Shown piece by piece: positions 1-8,480 of a stretch of DNA of 64,000 nt. The DNA is taken from contig NZ_CP039373.1 of the NCBI RefSeq assembly GCF_000179235.2, positions 2,514,554 to 2,578,553 on the forward strand. Reading direction: 5' to 3'. Source of the DNA: Synechococcus sp. CB0101. Its GTDB lineage: Bacteria > Cyanobacteriota > Cyanobacteriia > PCC-6307 > Cyanobiaceae. The number at the start of each line of letters is the position of its first letter. Position 1 is the first letter of the stretch. A program made the translations under genes and the position numbers. Under the pieces are notes generated by a model. The model was not told the DNA's origin and did not search any database. It was given only the letters and a program-made list of their open reading frames with translations.

Positions 1-1
1 G

Positions 2-1027
2 AGCCAATCGGCCCCGCCCTACGAGCTGGTGAACAGCCTGCGGGCCAGCTTCTTCTGCATCGGCCCCCTGCTGGCACGGTTGGGCATCGCCCGCGTTCCC
101 CTGCCCGGTGGTTGCCAGATCGGCACCCGCCCGGTGGTGGAGCACGTGAAGGGCCTCAAAGCCCTGGGCGCCCAGGTGACGATCGAGCACGGGGTGGTGT
201 CGGCCGTGGTGCCAGGCCGCGGCCATCGCCTCAAGGGAGGCCGCATCCACCTCGATTGCCCCAGCGTGGGCGCGACCGAGACCCTGATGATGGCTGCCGC
301 CCTCGCCGAGGGTGAAACGGTAATCGAAAACGCCGCTCTCGAGCCCGAGGTGGTAGATCTGGCCGGCTTGCTGCTGGCCATGGGCGCCAAGGTGCGCGGC
401 GCGGGCACGCCCACCATCACGATCGTGGGCGTGGAGCGCCTGCACGGTGCCGATTACGCCGTGATCCCCGATCGCATCGAGGCCGGAACCTTCCTGTTGG
501 CCGCCGCCATCACCCGTTCCACGCTCACCGTGGGCCCGGTGATCACCGATCACCTGCGCGCGGTGCTCACCAAGCTCGAAGAAGCGGGCTGCAAACTCAA
601 CATCGACGGCACGTTGGTCACGATCAGCGCCGACGAGATCCGGGCCGTGGATCTGCGCACCCAACCCTTCCCCGGCTTCCCCACCGACCTGCAGGCACCC
701 TTCATGAGCCTGCTGGCCACGGCCCAGGGCACCAGCGTGATCACCGAAAACATTTTCGAAAACCGGATGCAGCACGTGGCTGAGCTGCAACGCATGGGTG
801 CAGCGATCCGCGTTCAGGGCAGCACCGCCTTTGTGGAAGGCGTGGCACGCCTCAGCGGTGCACCGGTGCAGGGCAGCGACCTGCGGGCCTCCGCCGCCAT
901 GGTGCTGGCGGGCCTAGCCGCTGAAGGCATCACCTCGGTGCAGGGCTTGGAATACCTCGATCGCGGCTACGCCGACTTCGAGGGCAAGCTCAATCGCGTC
1001 GGTGCCTCGATCCGCCGCGTGGGCTGA
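2..1027 (+). CDS. murA: UDP-N-acetylglucosamine 1-carboxyvinyltransferase, 5' end outside window
   Basis: MurA transfers enolpyruvate from PEP to UDP-GlcNAc, the first committed step of peptidoglycan synthesis in the cytoplasm. The frame is open from the first bases of the window, so roughly the first 100 residues are missing. The visible part begins just before the active-site loop: the PGGC motif with the PEP-binding cysteine is followed by IGTRPV and later by the conserved GATET and FPTDLQ blocks. It runs to a stop just before tRNA-Leu. A 7-bp hairpin (1029-1049) lies between the stop and the tRNA. The family assignment is secure; only the N-terminus is unseen. Confidence 0.95.
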   Translation, partial: SQSAPPYELVNSLRASFFCIGPLLARLGIARVPLPGGCQIGTRPVVEHVKGLKALGAQVTIEHGVVSAVVPGRGHRLKGGRIHLDCPSVGATETLMMAAALAEGETVIENAALEPEVVDLAGLLLAMGAKVRGAGTPTITIVGVERLHGADYAVIPDRIEAGTFLLAAAITRSTLTVGPVITDHLRAVLTKLEEAGCKLNIDGTLVTISADEIRAVDLRTQPFPGFPTDLQAPFMSLLATAQGTSVITENIFENRMQHVAELQRMGAAIRVQGSTAFVEGVARLSGAPVQGSDLRASAAMVLAGLAAEGITSVQGLEYLDRGYADFEGKLNRVGASIRRVG

Positions 1028-1028
1028 A

Positions 1029-1049
1029 GGCTGACCCCTAAAGTCAGCC
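1029..1049 (+). other. Hairpin between murA stop and tRNA-Leu
   Basis: GGCTGAC (1029-1035) and GTCAGCC (1043-1049) form a perfect 7-bp stem with a 7-base loop, starting two bases after the murA stop and ending four bases before the tRNA. There is no T run, so it is not a classical terminator. It could be a processing or stability element in a murA-tRNA-argD transcript. Confidence 0.45.
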
Positions 1050-1053
1050 ACGC

Positions 1054-1135
1054 GGGAGCGTGCCGGAATTGGTAGACGGACTCGACTCAAAATCGAGCGC
1101 CTTCGGGCATGTGGGTTCAAGTCCCACCGCTCCTA
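1054..1135 (+). tRNA. tRNA-Leu (anticodon CAA)
   Basis: A class II tRNA with a long variable arm. The acceptor stem GGGAGCG pairs with CGCTCCT (one G-U pair). The anticodon stem CTCGA/TCGAG encloses the loop CTCAAAA, giving anticodon CAA, which reads UUG. The T arm contains GGTTCAAGTCC. CCA is not encoded. The discriminator A at 1135 is also the first base of the probable argD start codon. Confidence 0.95.
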
Positions 1136-2388
1136 TGACCCCGCCCCCTCGCATCAGCCCCGCCACATCGGCGGTGATGCAGACCTACGGGCGGTTCCCC
1201 CTCGAACTCGTACGCGGCCGCGGCGTGTGGGTGTGGGACAGCCAGGGCCGCCGCTACCTCGATGGGGTGGCGGGTATCGCTGTGTGCACCCTCGGCCACA
1301 GCAGTGCTGTGATGCGCCGGGCCCTGGGCCGGCAGCTGCGCAAGCTGCAGCACGTGTCGAACCTGTATCGCATTCCCGAGCAGGAACAACTGGCCGCCTG
1401 GATCACCGCCAACAGCTGTGCCGATGCGGTGTTCTTCTGCAACTCCGGCGCCGAAGCCAACGAGGGCGCCATCAAGTTGGCCCGCAAACACGGGCATCAA
1501 GTGCGTGGCATCGGCCAAGAAGCAGGCGGCCCGCTGATCCTCACCGCCCAAGCCAGCTTCCATGGCCGCACCCTGGCGGCGGTCACCGCCACCGGCCAGC
1601 CCAAATATCACCAGGGCTTTGAGCCGATGGTGCAAGGCTTCCGCTACTTCCCCTACAACGACACCGCCGCCTTTGAGGCCCTGCTGGCGGAATGCGAACG
1701 GAACGGTCCACGGGTGGCCGCCGTGATGCTCGAGCCACTCCAGGGCGAAGGCGGCGTGAACCCCGGGAACCAGGCCTTCTTCCGGCGGGTGCGGGAGCTG
1801 TGCGATCAGCACAACATCCTGCTGATCTTTGATGAAGTGCAGGTGGGCGTGGGCCGCACCGGTCGCCTCTGGGGCTACCAGAAGCTCGGCGTGGAGCCCG
1901 ATGCCTTCACCCTGGCCAAGGGGCTGGGTGGCGGCTTCCCCATCGGTGCCCTCTGTGTGAAAGCCGCAGCCGATCACCTCAAAGCCGGTGAGCACGCCAG
2001 CACCTTCGGCGGCAATCCAATGGCCTGCCGCGCCGGCCTCACCGTGGCCGAAGAGCTGGTGCGCCGCAACCTGCCCGCCCATGCCGAAGCAATGGGTCAG
2101 CTGCTGCAGGAGCAGCTCGCCGGCTTAGTGGCGCGCCACCCCACGCTGGCCGAGGGCTGCCGCGGCTGGGGTCTGCTGCAGGGTTTGGTGCTGAGGCCCG
2201 ATGGCCCCGCCGCCATCGATGTGGTGAAAGCAGCAATGGCTGAAGGGCTGCTGCTGGTGCCCGCCGGCACCAATGTGGTGCGCTTTGTGCCCCCCCTCAC
2301 GATTCAGCCGCGCCACATCCGCGAGGCCGTGAAACGGCTGGAACGAGCCCTGATCGCGTGCCAGACCAAGACCCCTTCAGCGAGCTGA
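1135..2388 (+). CDS. argD: Acetylornithine aminotransferase
   Basis: A class III PLP-dependent aminotransferase that converts N-acetylglutamate semialdehyde to N-acetylornithine in arginine synthesis. Visible family features are the NSGAEANEGAIKLAR cofactor-binding segment, the DEVQVGVGRTG motif and the Schiff-base lysine in TLAKGLGGG, followed by the STFGGNP block. Length (417 aa) is normal. The frame stays open upstream into the tRNA, but the ATG at 1135 is the first sensible start. It overlaps the last base of tRNA-Leu, leaving no room for a Shine-Dalgarno outside the tRNA. A GTG at 1171 is an alternative. The 3' end overlaps folC by 31 bases. Confidence 0.93.
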   Translation: MTPPPRISPATSAVMQTYGRFPLELVRGRGVWVWDSQGRRYLDGVAGIAVCTLGHSSAVMRRALGRQLRKLQHVSNLYRIPEQEQLAAWITANSCADAVFFCNSGAEANEGAIKLARKHGHQVRGIGQEAGGPLILTAQASFHGRTLAAVTATGQPKYHQGFEPMVQGFRYFPYNDTAAFEALLAECERNGPRVAAVMLEPLQGEGGVNPGNQAFFRRVRELCDQHNILLIFDEVQVGVGRTGRLWGYQKLGVEPDAFTLAKGLGGGFPIGALCVKAAADHLKAGEHASTFGGNPMACRAGLTVAEELVRRNLPAHAEAMGQLLQEQLAGLVARHPTLAEGCRGWGLLQGLVLRPDGPAAIDVVKAAMAEGLLLVPAGTNVVRFVPPLTIQPRHIREAVKRLERALIACQTKTPSAS

Positions 2389-3581
2389 TCGCGCCCTTCA
2401 GCCGCCGAGGCGTTGACCTCGGCCTGGAGCGGCTGCAGGCCGCGCTCGCTGAGATGGGCCATCCGGAGCGTCGCTTTGCCGCGGTGCAGGTGGCCGGCAC
2501 CAACGGCAAGGGGTCGATCAGCACGATGTTGAATGCCATCGCCGGCGCCGCGGGCATCCGCTGCGGCCTCTACACCTCACCCCATCTGCTCAGCTGGTGC
2601 GAACGCATCCGGTTGCCAAACGGTCTGATTGCGGAGGCAGCCCTCAAGGATCTGCTGCAAGAGCTGCAGCCCCTGGCGCTGCGGCACAACCTCACCCCCT
2701 TCGAGCTGGTCACCGCCGCGGCCATGCAGGCCTTCGCCAATGCAGGTGTGGAGCTGGCGGTGCTGGAGGTGGGGCTGGGGGGCCGGCTCGATGCCACCAC
2801 GGTGCATCCCGATCGCCAGGTGCTGGCCTTCGCCAGCATCGGGCTCGACCACACCGAACATCTGGGCCCCACCATCGGCGCCATTGCCGTTGAGAAAGCG
2901 GGAGTGCTGCATCGCGGCGCGACCGCCGTGAGCGGCCCGCAACCGCCGGAGGCCGCGGCGGTGCTGCGCCAGCAAGCCAGCCAACAGAACTGCTCGCTCC
3001 GCTGGGTGCAACCACTCCCGAGCGCCGCGGAGGGCGGCCCGTTGCTGGGCCTGCGTGGGGATCTGCAGCGTCTCAACGCCGCCGTGGCCTGTGGCGCAGC
3101 CGAGGCTCTAGCGGAACGCGGTTGGCCCATCAACACCGCCGCCATCCGGGCAGGGCTGCAGCAGGCCCGTTGGCCCGGCCGGCTGGAGCATCGCCAGTTC
3201 CAGGGGCATCCGTTGCTGGTGGATGGCGCCCACAACCCACCGGCCGCTGCCGCCCTGCGGCAGGAGCTGGATCAACGCACCCATGAGCAGGGCCTGCCGC
3301 GGCGCTGGCTGATCGGCATGCAGCGCCACAAGGATGCGCCGCAATTGCTGCAGAGCCTGGTGCCGGAAGGAGATCTGGTGCGCGTGGTGGCCTTGCCGGC
3401 GGAGCACAACAGCTGGAGTACCGCAGAGCTCCAGGCCGCCTCAGGCCTTCCCCTGGAGACAGGCGCCATCGATCTCGCTACCAACCTGGCCTGGCTGGTG
3501 GACTCTCCCGCCCTGCCGGTGGCGTGCGGCTCCCTCTATCTGGTAGCGGAGCTCCTGCCCCTGCTTCAGGCGACAGACTGA
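2358..3581 (+). CDS. folC: Bifunctional folylpolyglutamate / dihydrofolate synthase
   Basis: FolC joins glutamate to dihydropteroate or adds further glutamates to folates, using ATP in the cytoplasm. The Mur-ligase-type P-loop VAGTNGKGS lies near residue 45, followed by LGGRLDATT and later the VDGAHNP motif typical of the C-terminal domain. The GTG start at 2358 lies inside argD, and the 31-base overlap suggests coupled translation. Length (407 aa) matches cyanobacterial homologues, which share the RRGVDLGLERL opening seen here. Confidence 0.92.
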   Translation: MPDQDPFSELIAPFSRRGVDLGLERLQAALAEMGHPERRFAAVQVAGTNGKGSISTMLNAIAGAAGIRCGLYTSPHLLSWCERIRLPNGLIAEAALKDLLQELQPLALRHNLTPFELVTAAAMQAFANAGVELAVLEVGLGGRLDATTVHPDRQVLAFASIGLDHTEHLGPTIGAIAVEKAGVLHRGATAVSGPQPPEAAAVLRQQASQQNCSLRWVQPLPSAAEGGPLLGLRGDLQRLNAAVACGAAEALAERGWPINTAAIRAGLQQARWPGRLEHRQFQGHPLLVDGAHNPPAAAALRQELDQRTHEQGLPRRWLIGMQRHKDAPQLLQSLVPEGDLVRVVALPAEHNSWSTAELQAASGLPLETGAIDLATNLAWLVDSPALPVACGSLYLVAELLPLLQATD

Positions 3582-3601
3582 ACGCAGACGCCTGCGCCGC
3601 C

Positions 3602-4126
3602 ATGCTGATCCGCCGCCTTACGGCCCTTGTGGCCAGCCTCTGGCTGCTGGTGGCCGCGCTGCCGGCCATGGCGCTCGACACCAGCGCGGGCGTGGGCTTG
3701 CAGGATCGGGCCCTGTTCCAGGACACCGTGGACTACACGCTCACCAACCAGAGCGGCAAGAGTTTCGCCGGTCAGCAACTGGTGAACACCTCCTTTGCCG
3801 GGGCTGTGGGCAAAGGTGCCAACTTCGCTGGCGCCAACCTTCACGGCGCGATCTTCACGCAAGGGGCCTTCCCTGAAGCCGATTTCAGCGGCGCTGACCT
3901 CAGCGATGTGCTGATGGACCGCACCGACATGAGCCACACCAACCTGCGCAATGCCGTACTGGTGGGGGTGATTGCCGCGGGCGCCAGCTTCAGCGGCGCG
4001 GATGTGACCGGCGCTGACTTCAGCGACGCGCTGATCGATCGCGCCGATCAGCGGCAGCTCTGTGCCAAGGCCAGCGGCACCAACCCCAGCACCGGCGCCG
4101 ACACGCGCGCCAGCCTGGGCTGCTGA
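3602..4126 (+). CDS. Pentapeptide-repeat protein with signal peptide, probably lumenal or periplasmic
   Basis: A 174-residue protein whose N-terminus has a basic start (LIRR), a hydrophobic core and an AMA-type cleavage site near residue 23, indicating export. The mature part consists of A(D/N)LxX-like pentapeptides (for example GANFAGANLHG, EADFSGADLSD, GASFSGADVTGADFSD) that should fold as a right-handed quadrilateral beta helix. Cyanobacteria have several such thylakoid-lumen proteins; their exact role is not settled. The ATG at 3602 is preferred over an upstream in-frame start because it gives a clean signal peptide. A lone cysteine pair near the C-terminus could form a disulfide. Confidence 0.85.
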   Translation: MLIRRLTALVASLWLLVAALPAMALDTSAGVGLQDRALFQDTVDYTLTNQSGKSFAGQQLVNTSFAGAVGKGANFAGANLHGAIFTQGAFPEADFSGADLSDVLMDRTDMSHTNLRNAVLVGVIAAGASFSGADVTGADFSDALIDRADQRQLCAKASGTNPSTGADTRASLGC

Positions 4127-4138
4127 GGCGAACGCGCT

Positions 4139-5536
4139 TCAGCGCTCCAGCCAGCCGCGCAGCTTGCCGGGGTTGAGCAGCCCCGCGGGGTCATAGCTGG
4201 CCTTGGCCGCCACCTGGGCCGCATCCACGCCACCCAATCCACCGTCTTCGACGGTGATCGCATGGGGATTGAACAGCAGGCAGCCCAGGTCGCAGGCGTG
4301 GCGAATCAGGTCGTCCAGCGCCTCACGGCCCCGCCAGCGCACCAGGGGCAGGCAGGCCAAGCGCTGCTGACCCTGGGCCCGTACAGCCTCCAAGTGCCAG
4401 AGCACCTCATCACCCCAGCGCTGGCGCAGGGCGGCCAGGGCCGGCTGCTCCGGTTGAGGCAACAGCAGCTGCAGGTAGGTGAAGCTCGGATCGTGGGCAC
4501 GCGCATGCAGCGTGGTGTGGTTCCAGCAGAGCTCCCGCAGGGGGATGCCACGGCTCTGGCCTTGGAGCTCCTCCCACACCAGCTGGCCTCCCCAACGGGG
4601 CAACAGCGCATCAAGGGCTAAGCGTGCATCCGGCGCAGCCAGCACCAGCAACCGATGGCCATCCGCCTCCGCTGGTGGGCAGCCCTTCGGCCAGGGCATC
4701 CATTGGGCCACGCCGGCTTCCAAAGCGCAGAGGGCGTTGAGCTGCAACGCCGTGGCCGGCAACTGCTGAGCCGCCACCAGGGCCTGGTCCCAACTGGGGA
4801 ACTCCAGCACCCACTGCTGCCAGGGCACCGCCTCGGCGCTGGCCATGGTGATGCTGGTGATGATGCCGTTGCAGCCATAGGCATGGTTGATGGCCTGGGC
4901 GTCGGCTGCTCCCAGCTGCAGGCGCCGCGGTGTGGGTTCGAGCGTGATGATCTCGAGGCCGAGCAGGTGGCCGGGATCGCGCAGGAAGCCCCAGCGCAGC
5001 GAGCCGATCCCACTCGATCCCCCCGCCAGATAACCAGCCAGGCTGGCCGTGCGCACGGTGCTCGGCAGCAGGCGCAACTCACGGCCGCGGGCCTGCAACT
5101 GCTGCTCCAGATCCGCTAGCAAAATCCCCGGCTCCGCCGTGAACACGCCGCTGCTCGGATCGAGCTGCTGCAAACGGTTCATGCCGCTGAGTTCGAGCAC
5201 CAGGCCCCCAGCCAACGGTGTGGCCTGGCCGTAGTTGCCGGTGCCAGCGCCCCGCAGGGTGAGGCTGACGCCATGGCGCACGCAGGCCGCCGCCACGGCC
5301 AGCACCTGATCCGCGCTCTCAGCCCGCACCCCCAACTGAGCTCGCAACCCCTGCAGCAGCGGCTGCAGCACCGGCGAATACACAAAGGCATCTGCCGCCA
5401 GCTGCTCCAGTTCCCCGCTGCTGCGCAACGGCATCAGGCCAGCAGCGCGCAGGTCCGCAGCCAGGGCCTCGAGCTGCTCGGCCTGGGCCGGCGCCGGCAA
5501 CGGATGCGGCAGGGCACTGGGCAGCAGCGAAGCCAT
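4139..5536 (-). CDS. FAD-binding (PCMH-type) oxidoreductase, GlcD-like
   Basis: A 465-residue flavoprotein of the FAD_binding_4 family. The FAD-binding half shows LTLRGAGTGNYGQATP, then the STVRTASLAGYLAGGSSGIGSLRWG region that contacts the flavin, then a GxxLGLEIIT segment. The C-terminal half is a less conserved substrate domain ending with LFNPHAITVEDGG and LNPGKLRGW, typical of glycolate/lactate-type oxidases. The substrate cannot be told from sequence. The chosen ATG (5536) lies just after the stop of the upstream amidohydrolase (5545); longer in-frame starts would run into that gene. The pair may be an operon read leftward. Confidence 0.82.
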   Translation of the reverse strand: MASLLPSALPHPLPAPAQAEQLEALAADLRAAGLMPLRSSGELEQLAADAFVYSPVLQPLLQGLRAQLGVRAESADQVLAVAAACVRHGVSLTLRGAGTGNYGQATPLAGGLVLELSGMNRLQQLDPSSGVFTAEPGILLADLEQQLQARGRELRLLPSTVRTASLAGYLAGGSSGIGSLRWGFLRDPGHLLGLEIITLEPTPRRLQLGAADAQAINHAYGCNGIITSITMASAEAVPWQQWVLEFPSWDQALVAAQQLPATALQLNALCALEAGVAQWMPWPKGCPPAEADGHRLLVLAAPDARLALDALLPRWGGQLVWEELQGQSRGIPLRELCWNHTTLHARAHDPSFTYLQLLLPQPEQPALAALRQRWGDEVLWHLEAVRAQGQQRLACLPLVRWRGREALDDLIRHACDLGCLLFNPHAITVEDGGLGGVDAAQVAAKASYDPAGLLNPGKLRGWLER

Positions 5537-5544
5537 GCAGAGGG

Positions 5545-6846
5545 TCAGAGCGGGGCTAGATCGTCCAGCCTGGCAAGGGCAGGCGCCTGCTGTTCGGTGG
5601 GTGGGCTCGATAGCCACTGACCGCTGCGCAACACCCGCCGCTGGGGCGGACGCGCCAGCAGCTCGCTCCAGCTGGTGGCGCCGGTGATCAGCAGATCCGC
5701 CGGAGCACCTCGCCGCAGGATCCCGTCCCAGGCCAGGCCGAGCATCCGCGCTGGAGCCGTGGTGAACGGGGTCAGCCCCTGGCGCTGCCAGGGAGGGGCA
5801 TGGCACACGCGGCTGGCCAGGCGCAGCAACTCAAGCGGATCCCCATCACTGCCGGGATCCCAGGGGTCCTGGATGTTGTCGCCGCCGATGGCCACCGTCA
5901 CACCGGCCCGCTGCAGCTGGCGCACCGGCGCGAGAGGCCGCTGGGCCAGGTCGTGATCGCCGCTGCGGCCCAGCAGCCAGAGGTTGGTGGTGGGCAGCGC
6001 CACCACCTCCACGGCGCATCGGGCCAGGCGATCGGCCAGGCGCTGCTGGGCCGGCAGTGGCATCAAGCCGATGCTGCTGGCATGGCTGCAGGTGATCGAC
6101 ACCTGCGGGCGCGAGCGCTCCAGCTGCTCCAGCAGCAGTTGCACACCCACACCAGGCGATTCGCCGCTTTCATCCACGTGCAGATCGATGCCGCAGCCCA
6201 GGGCATCGGCCAGCTGCAGCATCCCCTGAAGTGCCTGGCGATCCTGGCGCACCCGTGGATAAGGAGGCCCCAGCACGCCTCCCAACAACCCACCAGCTGC
6301 CGCCACCCGCTCGGCCAAATCACGGCCCTCAGCGGTGCTCCAGTGGCTGATGGGCACCAGCGCCACCAGTTGGAGCTCCACACGGCCGCGCCAGCGCTGT
6401 TGGCACTCCAGCAAAGCGTCCCAACTGGGGACGGCGCCCGGGCCACCACTATCGATGTGGCTGCGGATGGCGCGCAAGCCATAGCGCCAGGCCTGATCAA
6501 GGGCCCGCTCCGCCCGCACCTGCACCTGCTCAACGCTGCGCTGCTCCCCCTCCTGCAGGTTCACGCGGAGGGCACCGGCCATCTGACCGCTGCGGTTGGG
6601 GTATTGCCCCCAGGTGAAGGCCTTATCGAGGTGGGCGTGGGGCTCCACGAAGGGGGTGAGCGCCAGGGGCAACCCCACAGCTGCCTTCAGCGGGTGAATG
6701 GCCGCAATCCGGCCCGCCTCCAGCTCCAGCTGCACCGGCACCAGGCCATCGGCATCGCCGCAGGGCAGATCGTGCTGGCAGGGATCCAGCAACGCTCGGG
6801 GCAGCTGCAAGCTCAGGCGGGCGGAGCCAGAGCGATCAGGCTTCAT
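5545..6846 (-). CDS. Amidohydrolase family protein (cytosine-deaminase-like)
   Basis: A metal-dependent hydrolase of about 433 residues with the TIM-barrel metal motif FVEPHAHLDK near residue 67, further ligand candidates in DLHVDESGE and CSHAS, and the final aspartate region GGDNIQDPWDPGSDGD. That set is characteristic of CodA-type deaminases and related enzymes acting on C-N bonds in heterocycles. The real substrate is unknown. Its start overlaps the end of the DUF4359 gene by 11 bases, and it is followed after 8 bases by the FAD oxidoreductase, so the three genes look co-transcribed. Confidence 0.82.
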   Translation of the reverse strand: MKPDRSGSARLSLQLPRALLDPCQHDLPCGDADGLVPVQLELEAGRIAAIHPLKAAVGLPLALTPFVEPHAHLDKAFTWGQYPNRSGQMAGALRVNLQEGEQRSVEQVQVRAERALDQAWRYGLRAIRSHIDSGGPGAVPSWDALLECQQRWRGRVELQLVALVPISHWSTAEGRDLAERVAAAGGLLGGVLGPPYPRVRQDRQALQGMLQLADALGCGIDLHVDESGESPGVGVQLLLEQLERSRPQVSITCSHASSIGLMPLPAQQRLADRLARCAVEVVALPTTNLWLLGRSGDHDLAQRPLAPVRQLQRAGVTVAIGGDNIQDPWDPGSDGDPLELLRLASRVCHAPPWQRQGLTPFTTAPARMLGLAWDGILRRGAPADLLITGATSWSELLARPPQRRVLRSGQWLSSPPTEQQAPALARLDDLAPL

Positions 6847-7246
6847 CAGCGCTGGCCTGGAGCATCACCAGTTGACCCGCCACCCCCAAGGTGAGGATCC
6901 GATACCGGGGCAGGCGAAGCCCGGGCAGCAGGGTCTGGCCGCCGATCTCCGTGTTGTAAAGGCTGAAGACACCGGCATTGATGCGCCGGCTGCCCTGCAG
7001 GGCTAATCGTCCGAGCACAGCCCGCTGCCCCTGCACCAGCTCCGAACAGTTCTGAATCAGCAGTCTCGCCACCATCGGCAGTCCGCCCTGATCACACAGC
7101 TCCGCATCAGCCAGGAGCACCAGGCGCTCACCGGCGAAGTCCTCAAAATCCTGCTCATCGGGGTTGGTGGCGACCAAGGCACCCCCCAGCAACGCAGCCG
7201 CGAGACACCAGCCCCAGGGCCCGCTCACCCCTCTAAGCCGCTCCAT
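6836..7246 (-). CDS. DUF4359 family exported or membrane-anchored protein
   Basis: A 136-residue protein with one N-terminal hydrophobic segment (residues about 11-26), followed by ATNPDEQDFEDFA, the conserved opening of the cyanobacterial DUF4359 family. Two cysteines (in AELCDQGG and LIQNCSEL) lie close together and may pair outside the cytoplasm. The C-terminal part has the YNTEIGG and LGVAGQ elements of this family. Function is not known. It is the first gene of the leftward group and starts 41 bases from tRNA-His, which runs the other way. Confidence 0.75.
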   Translation of the reverse strand: MERLRGVSGPWGWCLAAALLGGALVATNPDEQDFEDFAGERLVLLADAELCDQGGLPMVARLLIQNCSELVQGQRAVLGRLALQGSRRINAGVFSLYNTEIGGQTLLPGLRLPRYRILTLGVAGQLVMLQASADEA

Positions 7247-7286
7247 TCAAGGCTGCAAGACACCTTGATAGGATCGCGCAGCCCTG

Positions 7287-7359
7287 GCGGGCGTAGCCAA
7301 GTGGTTAAGGCACCGGATTGTGATTCCGGCATTCGGGGGTTCAAGTCCCCTCGTCCGCC
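7287..7359 (+). tRNA. tRNA-His (anticodon GTG)
   Basis: A 73-base cloverleaf with acceptor stem GCGGGCG/CGTCCGC and anticodon GTG in the loop TTGTGAT. A G at 7286 is placed as the -1 nucleotide opposite discriminator C at 7359, the hallmark of histidine tRNA. CCA is not encoded. A strong terminator follows immediately. Confidence 0.95.
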
Positions 7360-7366
7360 CCTGAAC

Positions 7367-7404
7367 GAAACCCCCATCGCTCGCTGAGTGGTGGGGGTTT
7401 CTTC
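7367..7404 (+). terminator. Rho-independent terminator of tRNA-His
   Basis: GAAACCCCCA (7367-7376) pairs with TGGGGGTTTC (7392-7401) around a 15-base loop, and the 3' arm ends in TTTCTTC. Its 3' end abuts the stop codon of the convergent DUF1611 gene, so it may serve both directions. Confidence 0.8.
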
Positions 7405-8480
7405 TATCCAGCAATTGGCGCCTCAAACAGGGCCTGCAGCAGCTGATCACCCCCCTGGCGCACCGGATCGATCACCGGCAGGCCTGTGATCGCAGCGATC
7501 TGCTCGGCTTCTCGGGCCGCCTCGCCCCCATCCAGCAAGGCTGTGTTGAGCGCGATTGCTCGCACCCGTGGCCGCAGCCCATCGGGCCGGCCCAGGGCCG
7601 CCAGGGCCTCGCAGGCCGCAATCAGCTCCGGCAGCGGTGGGATCGCCACCGCTGCAGCGCCCGGCCGAGTGCGCACATGGCTCTGGCCGGCGCGGTGCAC
7701 CAGCAGCAAATCCGTGGGCTGGCTGCCCCGCATCAGCGGCAGTGGCCGTGATCCGGGGTGCGCCAGCGAGCCCTGACCCTCCACCAGCACCCAGGCGTCG
7801 GCCCCAGCCCCCTGGGCCGCCGCCAACACCGCCGCCTCCACCGCACCGGCGGCGTAATCAACCCGCACTGCGTCGAGCGCCACGCCCTGGCCACTGATCA
7901 AGATGCCGGCCTGGCCAGTGCCCACAAAGCGGGCATCGAGCCCCGCCCGCTGGGCTGCCCGCTGCAGCTCCAGGCAGGCGCTCATCTTGCCCACGGCCAT
8001 ATCCGATCCCACCGCCAGCCATCGCCGGCAGGGCAGCGCAGCGCAGCGGGCCGTCGCCACCTCCAGATCCGCCGGCTCATGGCGCAGATCCCAGATCCAC
8101 TGCCCTGGAGCCAGCGGAATCGCCGCAAACTCCGGATCAACCGCCAGGCGGCTATGCAGGCCGCTCGCCAGGCAGAGGCCGGCCTGCAACGCCGCCACCA
8201 CATCGGCGCGCATCTCGAGCGGCAAGCGTCCACCGGAGGGCGCCAAGCCCACCGCCGCCACGGCCGGCCCGTAAGCCAGCGCCGCAGCCATATCAGCCAC
8301 CACGGGAACAGCGCGCGCGATCCCGGTGAGCGCCTGCAGATCAGCGCCGGCATGGGCGGGGTCGATCACCGCCACGATGGGCCCCTGGCGATAGCGCAGC
8401 ATCGCCAGGCCGGTCTTGCCGGAGAGGTTGTCGAGGCCGCCGTGCTGCAGCAGCACCAGCGGGGCATCGGGGCTGAGCAT
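7404..8480 (-). CDS. DUF1611 family protein (P-loop), partner of dipeptide epimerase
   Basis: A 358-residue protein of the DUF1611 family. The N-terminal half is a Rossmann-like domain (GGLDNLSGKTG, then IVAVIDPAHAG). The C-terminal half has a modified P-loop (VGSDMAVGKMSA) and a VLVEGQGSLAHPG segment resembling a nucleotide-binding ligase or kinase fold. Members of this family are often found beside L-Ala-D/L-Glu epimerases, as here. The ATG at 8480 overlaps the epimerase stop as TGATG, indicating translational coupling; a GTG one codon upstream is possible. A role in handling D-amino-acid or dipeptide products is inferred from context only. Confidence 0.8.
   Translation of the reverse strand: MLSPDAPLVLLQHGGLDNLSGKTGLAMLRYRQGPIVAVIDPAHAGADLQALTGIARAVPVVADMAAALAYGPAVAAVGLAPSGGRLPLEMRADVVAALQAGLCLASGLHSRLAVDPEFAAIPLAPGQWIWDLRHEPADLEVATARCAALPCRRWLAVGSDMAVGKMSACLELQRAAQRAGLDARFVGTGQAGILISGQGVALDAVRVDYAAGAVEAAVLAAAQGAGADAWVLVEGQGSLAHPGSRPLPLMRGSQPTDLLLVHRAGQSHVRTRPGAAAVAIPPLPELIAACEALAALGRPDGLRPRVRAIALNTALLDGGEAAREAEQIAAITGLPVIDPVRQGGDQLLQALFEAPIAG

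Noticed and set aside
5800-6894. A 364-codon plus-strand frame opposite the amidohydrolase
   Set aside because: Low-complexity His/Gln/Ala composition typical of antisense frames; the minus-strand amidohydrolase has intact metal motifs.
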